A stretch of DNA of 64,000 nucleotides from positions 62,001 to 126,000 of the forward strand of contig CAXSDP010000002.1 of NCBI GenBank assembly GCA_964235705.1, in the 5' to 3' direction. Source of the DNA: RH-AL1 sp964235705. Lineage in GTDB: Bacteria; Pseudomonadota; Alphaproteobacteria; Rhizobiales; Beijerinckiaceae. The notes beneath the pieces were generated by a model. That model was not told where the DNA came from and ran no database searches. It worked only from the letters and a program-made list of their open reading frames with translations. Position 1 is the stretch's first letter. Each line of letters begins with the position of its first letter. A program made the translations under genes and the position numbers. Below, in pieces: positions 47,894 to 55,631 of the stretch.

Positions 47894-48238
47894 TCAGCTC
47901 TGGATCGCGGCCTTACCCTGCGCCATCGCCGTTTCCATCGGCTTGAAGGCTTCCTTGGACATGTTCTTGTAAAGCTCGCCCATCTTGCTGGCTTGAGCCA
48001 TGAAGCCTTCGAACTGGGCCTTGGCGAACTCGGACTGCAATTGGATCGCGGTGTCGATCGACTTGACGCCGACGAGCTTCTCCACCAGCGCGGACGTGCT
48101 CTCCAACGAGCGCTTCGAGTATTCCGTGGTCTCCGTGGCGATCGCCTGGAGGCCCCTCGTCATGGAGGCGATGGTGCTCGACATCTGCTCCATCTGCGTC
48201 TTGCCCATGTTCCGCATGTCTTCCATCTGGTTCGCCAT
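47894..48238 (-). CDS. Phasin family protein
   Basis: 114-residue helical protein of the phasin family, which coats polyhydroxyalkanoate granules. Typical features: no Cys or Trp, many Met, Gln and Lys, and the segment LVEKLVGVKSIDTAIQLQSE, FAKAQFEGFMAQASKMGELY and a Gly/Ala end. GGAG stands before the ATG. It has its own promoter region upstream and a hairpin downstream, so it is probably monocistronic and strongly expressed. No PHA synthase lies in the window, so granule binding is inferred from family. Confidence 0.9.
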   Translation of the reverse strand: MANQMEDMRNMGKTQMEQMSSTIASMTRGLQAIATETTEYSKRSLESTSALVEKLVGVKSIDTAIQLQSEFAKAQFEGFMAQASKMGELYKNMSKEAFKPMETAMAQGKAAIQS

Positions 48239-48391
48239 AGGTCCGTGCTCCTCGTGGGGTACCGCCGCTTCGGCGGAGCGCGGCGATGTCATCCAGGCCG
48301 CCGCATCTTGGTACCGCGACGCACAAACAGCCGCAAGCGTGATTGTGCAGCGCAGCATCCGTCGTTCGAGGGACATCGTGCGGCAGGCGTC

Positions 48392-48427
48392 CGCACGTCG
48401 CGGCGCACGTCGCGGCGCACGTGGCGG
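48392..48427. repeat. Three 12-bp tandem units between the phasin and carboxypeptidase genes
   Basis: CGCACGTCGCGG twice exactly and CGCACGTGGCGG once, head to tail, within the 335-base intergenic region (48239-48573) of two divergent genes. No gene is seen in the rest of that region. Confidence 0.75.
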
Positions 48428-48573
48428 AACGACCTGCGGTCCCGAGGGAACGGCTCGGCGGCCCGGCGCGATGTGACCTTTAACCGTGGGGTAACCCTGG
48501 CGGACTAGCGTGTTGATAAGGCACAGGTGCGGGCCGCAGCGCCGCTGCCCAGCGTTGATGTCGAGGATTGAGC

Positions 48574-50283
48574 ATGGTCGAGTTGCAGTCGGCGTCACGT
48601 CGCTTCCTTCGCCGAACGACCTTGATGGTATCGAGCCTCGCCCTCCTCGCCGCCGGGATCGATCCCGCCCTCGCCCGTGCCCACCATGGACACGCCCACC
48701 GCACCAGGATCGCGAGCGCGCAGCGCGCCTTCGCCCGCGTGCGGCCCAACCACGTCCGATCCGGCGGCTACACGCCCCCGTTCTCCGACTACGTCGTCGA
48801 TGGCAACTCCGGCCGCGTGCTGTTCGGGCGCGACGAGAACGCCCTGCGCCATCCGGCGTCACTCACCAAGGTCATGACCTTGTACCTGCTGTTCGAGCAG
48901 TTCCAGAAGGGCCGGCTTTCGCTCGACAGCACGATGGAGGTTTCGCCCCACGCCGCGGCGCAGCCGCCGACCAAGCTCGGCCTGCGCCCGGGCTCGACCA
49001 TTCGCATCGAGGACGCGATCTACGCCATCGTCACGAAGTCGTCCAACGACATGGCCGTCGCGGTCGCCGAGAAGGTCGGTGGCGACGAGGCGAGCTTCGC
49101 GCAGATGATGACGCGCAAGGCGCACGCGCTCGGCATGTCGCGCACCAACTACGTCAACGCTTCCGGGCTGCCGGACGACATGCAGCTGACGACGGCGCGC
49201 GACATGGTCACGCTGGGTCGGGCCATCCACGACCACTTCCCGCAATATTTCCATTTCTTCTCCACGCCGTCGTTCCGCTACCACGGACAATTCATGGCCA
49301 ACCACAACCACTTGATGGAACAGGTGGAAGGCATGGACGGCATCAAGACCGGCTACACCCGGATGTCCGGCTTCAACCTCCTCAGTTCAGTCAACCGCAA
49401 CGGCCATTGGCTCATCGCGTCCGTGCTCGGCGGCAAGACGCGGCTTGGTCGCGACCGCATCATGGCCGACCTTATCGCGGCTCAGATCGACAAATGTGCG
49501 ACGACGCGCACCGCCCCGGCGATCGCGGAAAATCCCGAGCTGGAGCACATCGCGGAGGCGATCCCGGTGATCCAGCACGAAGGCGACAGCGCGCCTCCGG
49601 TGGAGGGCGTCGACGACGAAGCCTCGAGCGAGCATAAGCCGGCGGCGGCGGTCGAGCGGGACGTCGCCGCCGCGGAGGAGCCGGGCGACGTCGCGGCCGC
49701 GCCGGAAGCCCCGCCGCCGCCGACCATGAAGCCGGTCAAGGTGGTGCCGGAGAAGAGGCAGGCCGAACCGGCGTCGCGCCCGCGTCCGGCTTTCGTGTCG
49801 AACGTGCCGCACCCGCCCGAGCGGGACATGACCGCGACGGGGTCGATCCGACCCGCGCAGGGCCACGGCGCCCCCGCGCGCTTCGACGGATCGAGCACCC
49901 ATTACGTCGGTACGGGGACCGCCACGCCGTCCACCTTGAAGCACCTGCCCCGCCGCGACCGGGCCGAGGCACGAGAGAAGGCGAAGCCGGTGAAGATCGC
50001 CAGCCTCGCGCCGACGGCACCGGCCGAGGCCCCAGCCAAAGGCGGCTGGGTGATCCAAGTCGGCGCGGCGCCGCAGATGGGCGAGGTCAACGCCCTGTTC
50101 GCCCGCGCCAAACAAGGCAGCCGGGGCGCCCTCAACGGCGCGAAGCCGTTCACGGAGAAGGTCAAGAAGGGCAACGACACACTGTTTCGCGCCCGCTTCG
50201 CCGGCCTCGACGCCGATGGCGCGAACGCCGCCTGCAAGAACCTCAAGCGGGCCGGCATCTCCTGCTTCGCCGCCAAGAACTGA
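48574..50283 (+). CDS. D-alanyl-D-alanine carboxypeptidase with C-terminal SPOR domain
   Basis: 569-residue low-molecular-weight penicillin-binding protein. Signal peptide (LMVSSLALLAAGIDPALARA), then the serine-hydrolase motifs S96-LT-K99 (HPASLTKVM), S156-S-N158 (KSSNDM) and K258-T-G260 (GIKTGYT). A long Pro/Ala/Glu linker (about 320-480) leads to a C-terminal SPOR domain (GGWVIQVGAAPQMGEVNALF ... CFAAKN), which binds denuded peptidoglycan at the septum. Thus it likely trims stem peptides at division sites. ATG 48574 has GAGGA upstream; a TTG six bases earlier is less likely. Confidence 0.93.
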   Translation: MVELQSASRRFLRRTTLMVSSLALLAAGIDPALARAHHGHAHRTRIASAQRAFARVRPNHVRSGGYTPPFSDYVVDGNSGRVLFGRDENALRHPASLTKVMTLYLLFEQFQKGRLSLDSTMEVSPHAAAQPPTKLGLRPGSTIRIEDAIYAIVTKSSNDMAVAVAEKVGGDEASFAQMMTRKAHALGMSRTNYVNASGLPDDMQLTTARDMVTLGRAIHDHFPQYFHFFSTPSFRYHGQFMANHNHLMEQVEGMDGIKTGYTRMSGFNLLSSVNRNGHWLIASVLGGKTRLGRDRIMADLIAAQIDKCATTRTAPAIAENPELEHIAEAIPVIQHEGDSAPPVEGVDDEASSEHKPAAAVERDVAAAEEPGDVAAAPEAPPPPTMKPVKVVPEKRQAEPASRPRPAFVSNVPHPPERDMTATGSIRPAQGHGAPARFDGSSTHYVGTGTATPSTLKHLPRRDRAEAREKAKPVKIASLAPTAPAEAPAKGGWVIQVGAAPQMGEVNALFARAKQGSRGALNGAKPFTEKVKKGNDTLFRARFAGLDADGANAACKNLKRAGISCFAAKN

Positions 50284-50478
50284 CTTGAGGGAACCGGACT
50301 AGCTTGGAGCCCGCGCCAGCGTGGGCACCGGGCCGGGCCGCACAACCTTCCAAATCAACAAGGTCACGGCCAGGCGGATCGCGCCTCGGGGCGCCGCGCG
50401 CCCGGCTGGCTGAATATGAGCACGATCGGCGTACGCGTGGCGGGGAGTTTGATGATGGCGGGGCGAGGTTCGGCACGG

Positions 50479-51177
50479 TCAGGGTCTGCGACGGAGCAGC
50501 ACTTCCTTGGCTTCATTGGCGCGCGCGGCAAGGTCGGCCGTACCGCCCTGATCGGGATGCCACTTCTTCATGACGGTCCGGTGCGAACGCACGATCTCGT
50601 CGCGCGCCGCCCCGCGACGAAGGCCAAGCACCTCATAGGCTTCATCCTCGGACATCCGACTCGAGTGCCGGGCCCGCCGCTCCCCCGTGTCGCCATCCGG
50701 CTGACCTGCTGGACGCCATCCGGGAAACCGGCGGTGCAGATACGCTTCTAGGAGGCGGGCACCCTCGGGGTCGTCGCGGCGGCAGATCGTGTGGATCGTT
50801 TCGCATTGGCCGGCATCGAGGCCATCGAGCGAATGCCCTTCGTGCGGGCCGGCGATGATCCGCCCGGTCATTGCGCCGTCGGCGTGGTCGTAGTCCATCT
50901 CGATCATCGCGGAGCGGACGCGCGAGATCGCAGCCGCGCCACGCGTCACCGCCGCGCCGTTGCGGCGCGACGCGCGACCGAGCAGCCAAAGACCGAGCCC
51001 GAAGGTGACGAGCGCGGCCCACACGTTGCCGCGCAACAGCACCACGAACGATGCGAGCACGGCGAGCACCGAGACGACCTTCCCGAGCGCGGCCGCCGAA
51101 ATCCGGACCTTCGGCAGAAGGTTGGAACGTGAGAGCAGGAGCCAGAGGATCAGGGTCGCGGCGATCGGAAGGATCAT
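50479..51177 (-). CDS. Membrane-anchored J-domain protein
   Basis: 232 residues with N-terminal membrane segments (LPIAATLILWLLLSRSN and LGKVVSVLAVLASFVVLLRG, VWAALVTFGLGLWLLG) and a C-terminal J domain (SEDEAYEVLGLRRGAARDEI, then KKWHPDQGGT with the HPD motif). The topology resembles DjlA/TIM14-type co-chaperones that recruit DnaK to the membrane. The middle region has DGAMTGRIIAGPHEGHSLDG, conserved in alphaproteobacterial relatives. It converges on the carboxypeptidase gene with 195 bases between, in which nothing was recognised. Confidence 0.88.
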   Translation of the reverse strand: MILPIAATLILWLLLSRSNLLPKVRISAAALGKVVSVLAVLASFVVLLRGNVWAALVTFGLGLWLLGRASRRNGAAVTRGAAAISRVRSAMIEMDYDHADGAMTGRIIAGPHEGHSLDGLDAGQCETIHTICRRDDPEGARLLEAYLHRRFPGWRPAGQPDGDTGERRARHSSRMSEDEAYEVLGLRRGAARDEIVRSHRTVMKKWHPDQGGTADLAARANEAKEVLLRRRP

Positions 51178-51348
51178 TGTTCGTCCAGGACCCGGCTTCC
51201 ACGGCCTTGGGCCGGAAGGCGCGCAACCCTCGGGCTGGAACCGTCACGGCGTTGGGTGCGGCTCAGCAATCGCGCGTTGGATCGGGCGGGGCAAGTCAAA
51301 AGCACGGTGCGCCAGCCGATCCTTGGCCACCACCGGATCGCCGGGCCT

Positions 51349-51771
51349 TTAAATCAGGCAGAGTTCGCGTAGCGCGTGGCGCAATGCTTCCGGCATCACG
51401 TCCGCGCCGGCTACCCCCGCGAGGTCGCCGGGCGCCTCGTCGTCGGGGAGGTAGCGCCAACCCTGGAACGGACGACAAGGCCTCGACAGGACCGGGATCA
51501 CGTTGGGCTCGAGCACGAGTTGGCAGCGCCCGATCCCGTCGGCGGCGACGAAGGGGCGAATGGCGCGCACGCGCTGGCGGGCGGCGACTTGCCCCCGAAT
51601 GACCCAGTACAGCGAGCCCCCGCCGACGATCTCGTCCAAGCGTTTCGGCGTCATCCGCGTCGTGTGGACCTGCTCCGTCGCCGGTCCGGCGGCGAGCCGC
51701 GTGGCGACGCCGGCTCGCAGTTCGGCGATCGTCTCGATGCCGACGCAGAGCTTGAGGAGATGGAGGGGCAT
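51349..51771 (-). CDS. DUF1489 family protein
   Basis: 140 residues matching DUF1489, an alphaproteobacterial family of unknown function: MPLHLLKLCVGIETIAEL, HTTRMTPKRLDEIVGGGSLY, WVIRGQVAARQRVRAIRPFV and CRPFQGWRYLPDDEAPGDLA. The fold is not known to me. The start at ATG 51771 is the family start. Upstream, between it and the GST gene, lies a 16-bp tandem array. Confidence 0.88.
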   Translation of the reverse strand: MPLHLLKLCVGIETIAELRAGVATRLAAGPATEQVHTTRMTPKRLDEIVGGGSLYWVIRGQVAARQRVRAIRPFVAADGIGRCQLVLEPNVIPVLSRPCRPFQGWRYLPDDEAPGDLAGVAGADVMPEALRHALRELCLI

Positions 51772-51839
51772 GGCGACGAGCTTAGGGCAAACAGGCGGGC
51801 GGGCCCAGCGGGTGGACGCGCCATCCCCAACTCCTCACG

Positions 51840-51903
51840 CTGGCACCTCACCAAACTTAGGCCTCACCAGACTTGGGCCTCACCGAACTTGGACCTCACA
51901 AAG
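51840..51903. repeat. Four 16-bp tandem units between gst and DUF1489
   Basis: CTGGCACCTCACCAAA, CTTAGGCCTCACCAGA, CTTGGGCCTCACCGAA and CTTGGACCTCACAAAG, head to tail. The last unit contains the gst stop codon. The array starts 69 bases before the DUF1489 start. Core CTTGG-CCTCACC is shared with 35196-35240. Confidence 0.9.
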
Positions 51904-52555
51904 TGTCGTAAGGCTCATGGTGCCACTGCTCCCCTTCGGCGTCGTGCCGCCACTCTCGCCAGGCCGGCAGTGCCATCATCGCGTCCATGTAGGCGCGGGT
52001 GGCCGTGCCGACCGGCACGGCATAGGCGTGGAAGCGGTTGACAACCGGCGCGAACATCGCGTCGGCGGCCGAGAACGCGCCCAACAGGAAAGGCCCACCC
52101 GTCCCGTGACGGGTCCGGGCGTCGGACCAAGCCGCCTCGATGCGCTCGATGTCGGCGCGCGCCGTGTCCCACCCGCCCACGGGCGGCTTGGGCTCGCGCC
52201 GCATGTTCATCGGCATCGTCCGGCGCAGCGAGGGGAAGCCGGCGTGCATCTCCGCCGACAGGGATCGGGCCAGCGCTCGCGCAGCGAGGTCGCGCGGCCA
52301 GATCGGCACGTCGGGGTGGACGGCGGCGAGGTGCTCAATGATGGCGAGCGACTCCCACACCGTCACGTCGCCATCGAGGAGCACCGGCACCTTGCCGGCT
52401 GGACTGTAGCGGGCGATGGCGGCCACCGTTTCAGGTGCGTAGAGGGGGATCATGACCTCATCGAACGGGATGGCGAGGACCCGCATCAGGAGCCATGGCC
52501 GCAGCGACCATGAAGAATAGGCCTTGTTGGCCATGATGAGGATGGGACGCGTCAT
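51896..52555 (-). CDS. Glutathione S-transferase family protein
   Basis: 219 residues. The thioredoxin-fold half has the Ser-type active site NKAYSSWSLRPWLLMRVLAI and the cis-Pro glutathione-binding loop GKVPVLLDGDVTVWESLAII; the helical C-terminal half follows (FLLGAFSAADAMFAPVVNRF). It resembles the maleylacetoacetate-isomerase/zeta-like group common in this order, but the substrate is unknown. Its stop codon lies within a tandem-repeat unit. AAGGAC precedes the ATG. Confidence 0.92.
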   Translation of the reverse strand: MTRPILIMANKAYSSWSLRPWLLMRVLAIPFDEVMIPLYAPETVAAIARYSPAGKVPVLLDGDVTVWESLAIIEHLAAVHPDVPIWPRDLAARALARSLSAEMHAGFPSLRRTMPMNMRREPKPPVGGWDTARADIERIEAAWSDARTRHGTGGPFLLGAFSAADAMFAPVVNRFHAYAVPVGTATRAYMDAMMALPAWREWRHDAEGEQWHHEPYDTL

Positions 52556-52753
52556 TCCAAGTCCTTCTGGTCGGAACCTTCAAGCCCGTCGCGCGGACCG
52601 ATGGACCAGGTTTTCCGGGGCTGGTCGCGCCCCCCTGGAGTCCGATCGAAGTGCCGCGGGTGGAGCCATGACGACTCCACCTGCCCGCCACCGTGAAGCC
52701 CGTCGGGATCGCCCGATACCCAGCGCGTGAGCCGGCCTCGAAGCGACTTAGTA

Positions 52754-53971
52754 TCAGGCACCATCCCGGCGAAAACGCTGCTCCGCGCGCGCCCGATTGA
52801 GCCGGACGCCCAAGCCCTGGTCCTGCGGCCGCGTTCCCTCGGACCAAGCGCCGGGTCGATCGGTGATCGCGGGATCGCCCGCCGATACCCGATCGACCGA
52901 CGTTTCCCGCGATCCCGCCTCCGTCGAGCTCGTTCCCGGCGAGCCGACCTGGATCGGGGATCGCGCTTCCCCGTCGACGCGACGTTGGGCCAACACCTGA
53001 TCTTCCCCGAACGCGTACAGGTCGATGATTGGTCGATCGCAAGCGTTGGGCGCCGGCACCGCGAATGTCGGGGCATCCTCGTGCCGTGACACGAGGATCA
53101 GCGAGGCCAGGTCGGCCGACAACGCGCGGTCGGCGAAGAGCGACCCCACCGCGTCCGGCACGACCAGGTGGTAGCCGGGCTCCGCGTCGCAGATCGCTAG
53201 GAAGCGGCCGGCATCGAAGGGGCCGTGCAGCACCAGGCCCGACGCGCCGATCAGCGCGGCGAACGGTCCCGCCACGAGCCCGGCGAGGGTCGCTGGCGGC
53301 AACGTCGAGATCAAGCGCTTGGACGGGTTGATCCGGGCCTGCTCGACGAGCGAGAGGGCGTCGGCGAACAGGGCCGCCTGGCGATGCCGTTTCATCGTGG
53401 GTGCGGCGCGCGGTCCGGCGAAGGTCGCGATCGGCGGTACGTCGCGCGCCGGGAAGGATCGCTCGCCCGGGTCGGGCATGGCGTCGAGCGTTGGGAACGC
53501 GATGTCGATGGCGCCGTCGACGAGGCCCGGTCCTTGGCAGGCGATCATCCGGATCGTTTCGACGATCACGGCGGCCGACAAGTAGGTTTCGCCGAGCTGC
53601 AGCTCGCCATAGGCACCTGGACCGACCAGCGCGACCGCCTCCGCGACCCTGGCATGTGCGGCCAGTTCGACGGGGTTGAGGTCGCAAGGAACGAGGGCCG
53701 GCACGAGGCCGGCGCGTCCGAGCGCCGCGAGGGCGACGAGTGTGTCGGTGCGGGCGCCGGCCACCACGACCACTCGGTCGCCCGGCTCGAAATCGAACAG
53801 CCGGAGGTGGACGCTCAGCTTACGCATGCGCTCGACCAGCTGCGCGGCGGTGGACGACCCATCGTCGTCGCGCATCAACACCACGTCGGGGCAATCGCGC
53901 GCGGCACCCGTCAGGAGGGAGTCCAGGCCCTTGCTGGCGAAGGATCCCCCATTCAGCGACGGCGCCATCAT
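52754..53971 (-). CDS. Degenerate adenylate-forming (AMP-binding) family protein
   Basis: 405 residues. The first 260 follow the N-terminal domain of acyl-CoA synthetases: FEPGDRVVVVAGARTDTLVA, LAALGRAGLVPALVPCDLNP and the later STLPPATLAGLVAGPFAALI, VLHGPFDAGRFLAICDAEPG. Where the ATP-binding TSGTTGxPK loop belongs, the sequence reads TFAGPRAAPTMKRHRQ, and the later YGxTE and TGD motifs are not seen. The last 80 residues are Arg/Gly/Ser-rich and unlike the C-terminal domain. A catalytic ligase is unlikely; a binding role or decay is possible. The start may be 53971 or 53968; the frame is open upstream through repeats. Confidence 0.6.
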   Translation of the reverse strand: MMAPSLNGGSFASKGLDSLLTGAARDCPDVVLMRDDDGSSTAAQLVERMRKLSVHLRLFDFEPGDRVVVVAGARTDTLVALAALGRAGLVPALVPCDLNPVELAAHARVAEAVALVGPGAYGELQLGETYLSAAVIVETIRMIACQGPGLVDGAIDIAFPTLDAMPDPGERSFPARDVPPIATFAGPRAAPTMKRHRQAALFADALSLVEQARINPSKRLISTLPPATLAGLVAGPFAALIGASGLVLHGPFDAGRFLAICDAEPGYHLVVPDAVGSLFADRALSADLASLILVSRHEDAPTFAVPAPNACDRPIIDLYAFGEDQVLAQRRVDGEARSPIQVGSPGTSSTEAGSRETSVDRVSAGDPAITDRPGAWSEGTRPQDQGLGVRLNRARAEQRFRRDGA

Positions 53972-54060
53972 CAATTCGTCTCGCACCTTCGAACACCTAA
54001 CCTCGATCTCGAACCGCCATATTGCTGGAAAGCGCGGGATCGCACGAGTCCTCGTTCCGG

Positions 54061-54100
54061 CACCATCCCAAGTTTCCAGGCACCATCCCAAGTTCTTAAG
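54061..54100. repeat. Two 20-bp tandem units upstream of the AMP-binding-like gene
   Basis: CACCATCCCAAGTTTCCAGG and CACCATCCCAAGTTCTTAAG; the first 14 bases are identical. The units end 90 bases before the gene start on the minus strand. Their CCATCC-AAGT core resembles the reverse complement of the array at 15085-15165. The rest of 53972-54360 holds no gene that I can support. Confidence 0.7.
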
Positions 54101-54360
54101 GAGGGACGCGCGCCGCCGCGTGACAGTGGGTGGCCCGCGCATCGTCGAGTCGTCCCCGCGTCCCCGGCTGCTCCCCGAGCGACATGCCTCGACAAAGGAG
54201 GGCGCGGTCGCCTAGATGTCGCCTCAATGGAAGGGGATGAGCAGCGCCGTTCGGTCGATGACCGGAGCGTTCGCGCCGGCTATCCTCCCCCTTCCCGCGC
54301 TCCGTCAGGTTTCGCCGCCTCATCCTCCAAGGATGAGGGCCCGCATGAAAGGACTTCCAA

Positions 54361-55098
54361 ATGCTGCCATTCTCGAAGCGCGTCGTCGCGCTGGCCTTGG
54401 CGGGCAGCTGCCTCGCGGTGGCTCCCGGCATCGCCGCCCCCAAGAAGAAGGCGGCCGCCGCTCCGGCCGAGGAGCAGGCCGCACAACCCGCCCCGCAGCC
54501 GGCCGCCGCCGACGCCGGACAGGGTAACAAGCTCGGTCTGATCCCGACCCAGAAGGACTGGACCAAGGTTTGCGGCAAGGACCAGACCGCCAACAAGGAG
54601 GTTTGCTACACCACCCGAGATTTCAGCGCCGAGGCCGGCAAGCCGCCGGTGCTCGCGCTCGCGGTCTACGACATCAAGGGCGACGACACCAAGATCGTCC
54701 GGATGCTGATGCCGATCGGCCTCATGCTGCGCCCCGGTTTCCGCTTCGTGGTGGACAACGGGCAGCCGAACGAGGGCGCCTACGAGATCTGCTTCCCCAA
54801 CGGCTGCTTCGCCGAAGCCAAGGTGAAGACGGCGACCGTCGACACGATGAAGAAGGCGTCGGTGATGAACGTCAGCGTTCGCAACCAAGGCAACGCGGAG
54901 GTGATCTTCAGCGTGCCGATGGAGGGGTTCGGGAAGGCCTACGATGGCCCGGCGGTCGATCCCAAGGTCCTGCAGGCGCAGCAGCAGAAGCTGCAGGCCG
55001 AGTTGCAGAAGCGCGCGGAGGATGAGGCGAAGAAGCTCGAAGCCTCGAAGGCCGCGAACAGCAACCCGACAGGGGGCGCCGCCGCGCCGGGCAAGTAA
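54361..55098 (+). CDS. Invasion-associated locus B (IalB) family exported protein
   Basis: 245 residues with signal peptide (KRVVALALAGSCLAVAPGIA), a Lys/Ala/Pro/Gln-rich linker, and an IalB-type domain: DWTKVCGKDQTANKEVCYTT, LALAVYDIKGDD, RMLMPIGLMLRPGFRFVVDN and AYEICFPNGCFAEAKV with paired cysteines. The end is a Gln/Lys/Ala coiled coil. IalB of Bartonella affects red-cell invasion, but the family is widespread in free-living Hyphomicrobiales, so no virulence role should be assumed. AAGGA precedes the ATG. Confidence 0.9.
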   Translation: MLPFSKRVVALALAGSCLAVAPGIAAPKKKAAAAPAEEQAAQPAPQPAAADAGQGNKLGLIPTQKDWTKVCGKDQTANKEVCYTTRDFSAEAGKPPVLALAVYDIKGDDTKIVRMLMPIGLMLRPGFRFVVDNGQPNEGAYEICFPNGCFAEAKVKTATVDTMKKASVMNVSVRNQGNAEVIFSVPMEGFGKAYDGPAVDPKVLQAQQQKLQAELQKRAEDEAKKLEASKAANSNPTGGAAAPGK

Positions 55099-55114
55099 GG
55101 TCGCCACCAACCGG

Positions 55115-55214
55115 NNNNNNNNNNNNNNNNNNNNNNNNNNNNNNNNNNNNNNNNNNNNNNNNNNNNNNNNNNNNNNNNNNNNNNNNNNNNNNNNNNNNNN
55201 NNNNNNNNNNNNNN
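55115..55214. other. Assembly gap of 100 N between ialB and hspQ
   Basis: Exactly 100 N, a scaffold placeholder. It removes the end of hspQ. Confidence 0.98.
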
Positions 55215-55498
55215 CGGACGAACACTTCCTCCACCTGCGGGTGGCGGACGGGGTCGCCGGACGTGTCGGCGAGCAGGTTTTGCTCCGAAACGTAGGCGAC
55301 ATATTCGGTTTCCGCGTTCTCCGCGAAGAGGTGGTAGAAAGGCTGGTCCTTGCGGGGCCGCACGTCCTCCGGGATCGCCTCCCACCATTCCTCGGTGTTC
55401 GCGAACTCGGGATCGACATCGTACACGATCCCGCGAAACGCGTATTTGCGGTGCTTGACGACTTGGCCGATGCCGAACTTTGCTCTGCGAGGCTTCAT
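55215..55498 (-). CDS. hspQ: Heat shock protein HspQ, 3' end lost in gap
   Basis: HspQ (hemimethylated-DNA-binding YccV fold) modulates Lon protease and is heat-induced in E. coli. Seen: RAKFGIGQVVKHRKYAFRGI, VYDVDPEFANTEEWWEAIPE, QPFYHLFAENAETEYVAYVS and SEQNLLADTSGDPVRHPQVE. 94 residues are visible and the family has about 105, so roughly ten codons and the stop are in the gap. ATG 55498 is the family start. A TTGACA element lies about 90 bases upstream. Confidence 0.93.
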
Positions 55499-55563
55499 AT
55501 GACCGCTCGGCGACGCGGGTGCCCTCGCGTGCGTGGTTTGGTTTGCAAGGTGGGGCTTGCATT

Positions 55564-55592
55564 TGGGTATCCATCGCCAAAAATCTTGTCAA
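55564..55592 (-). promoter_or_regulatory. Candidate hspQ promoter
   Basis: On the minus strand a perfect TTGACA (55587-55592) is followed after 17 bases by TACCCA (55564-55569), in an AT-rich patch 65 bases before the hspQ start. The -10 is a poor match to the housekeeping consensus; a heat-shock sigma element with CCCA-type -10 is an alternative. Confidence 0.4.
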
Positions 55593-55631
55593 TACGACGC
55601 CGGTTCGGGCGCGCGCGATGAGGGAAGTGGC

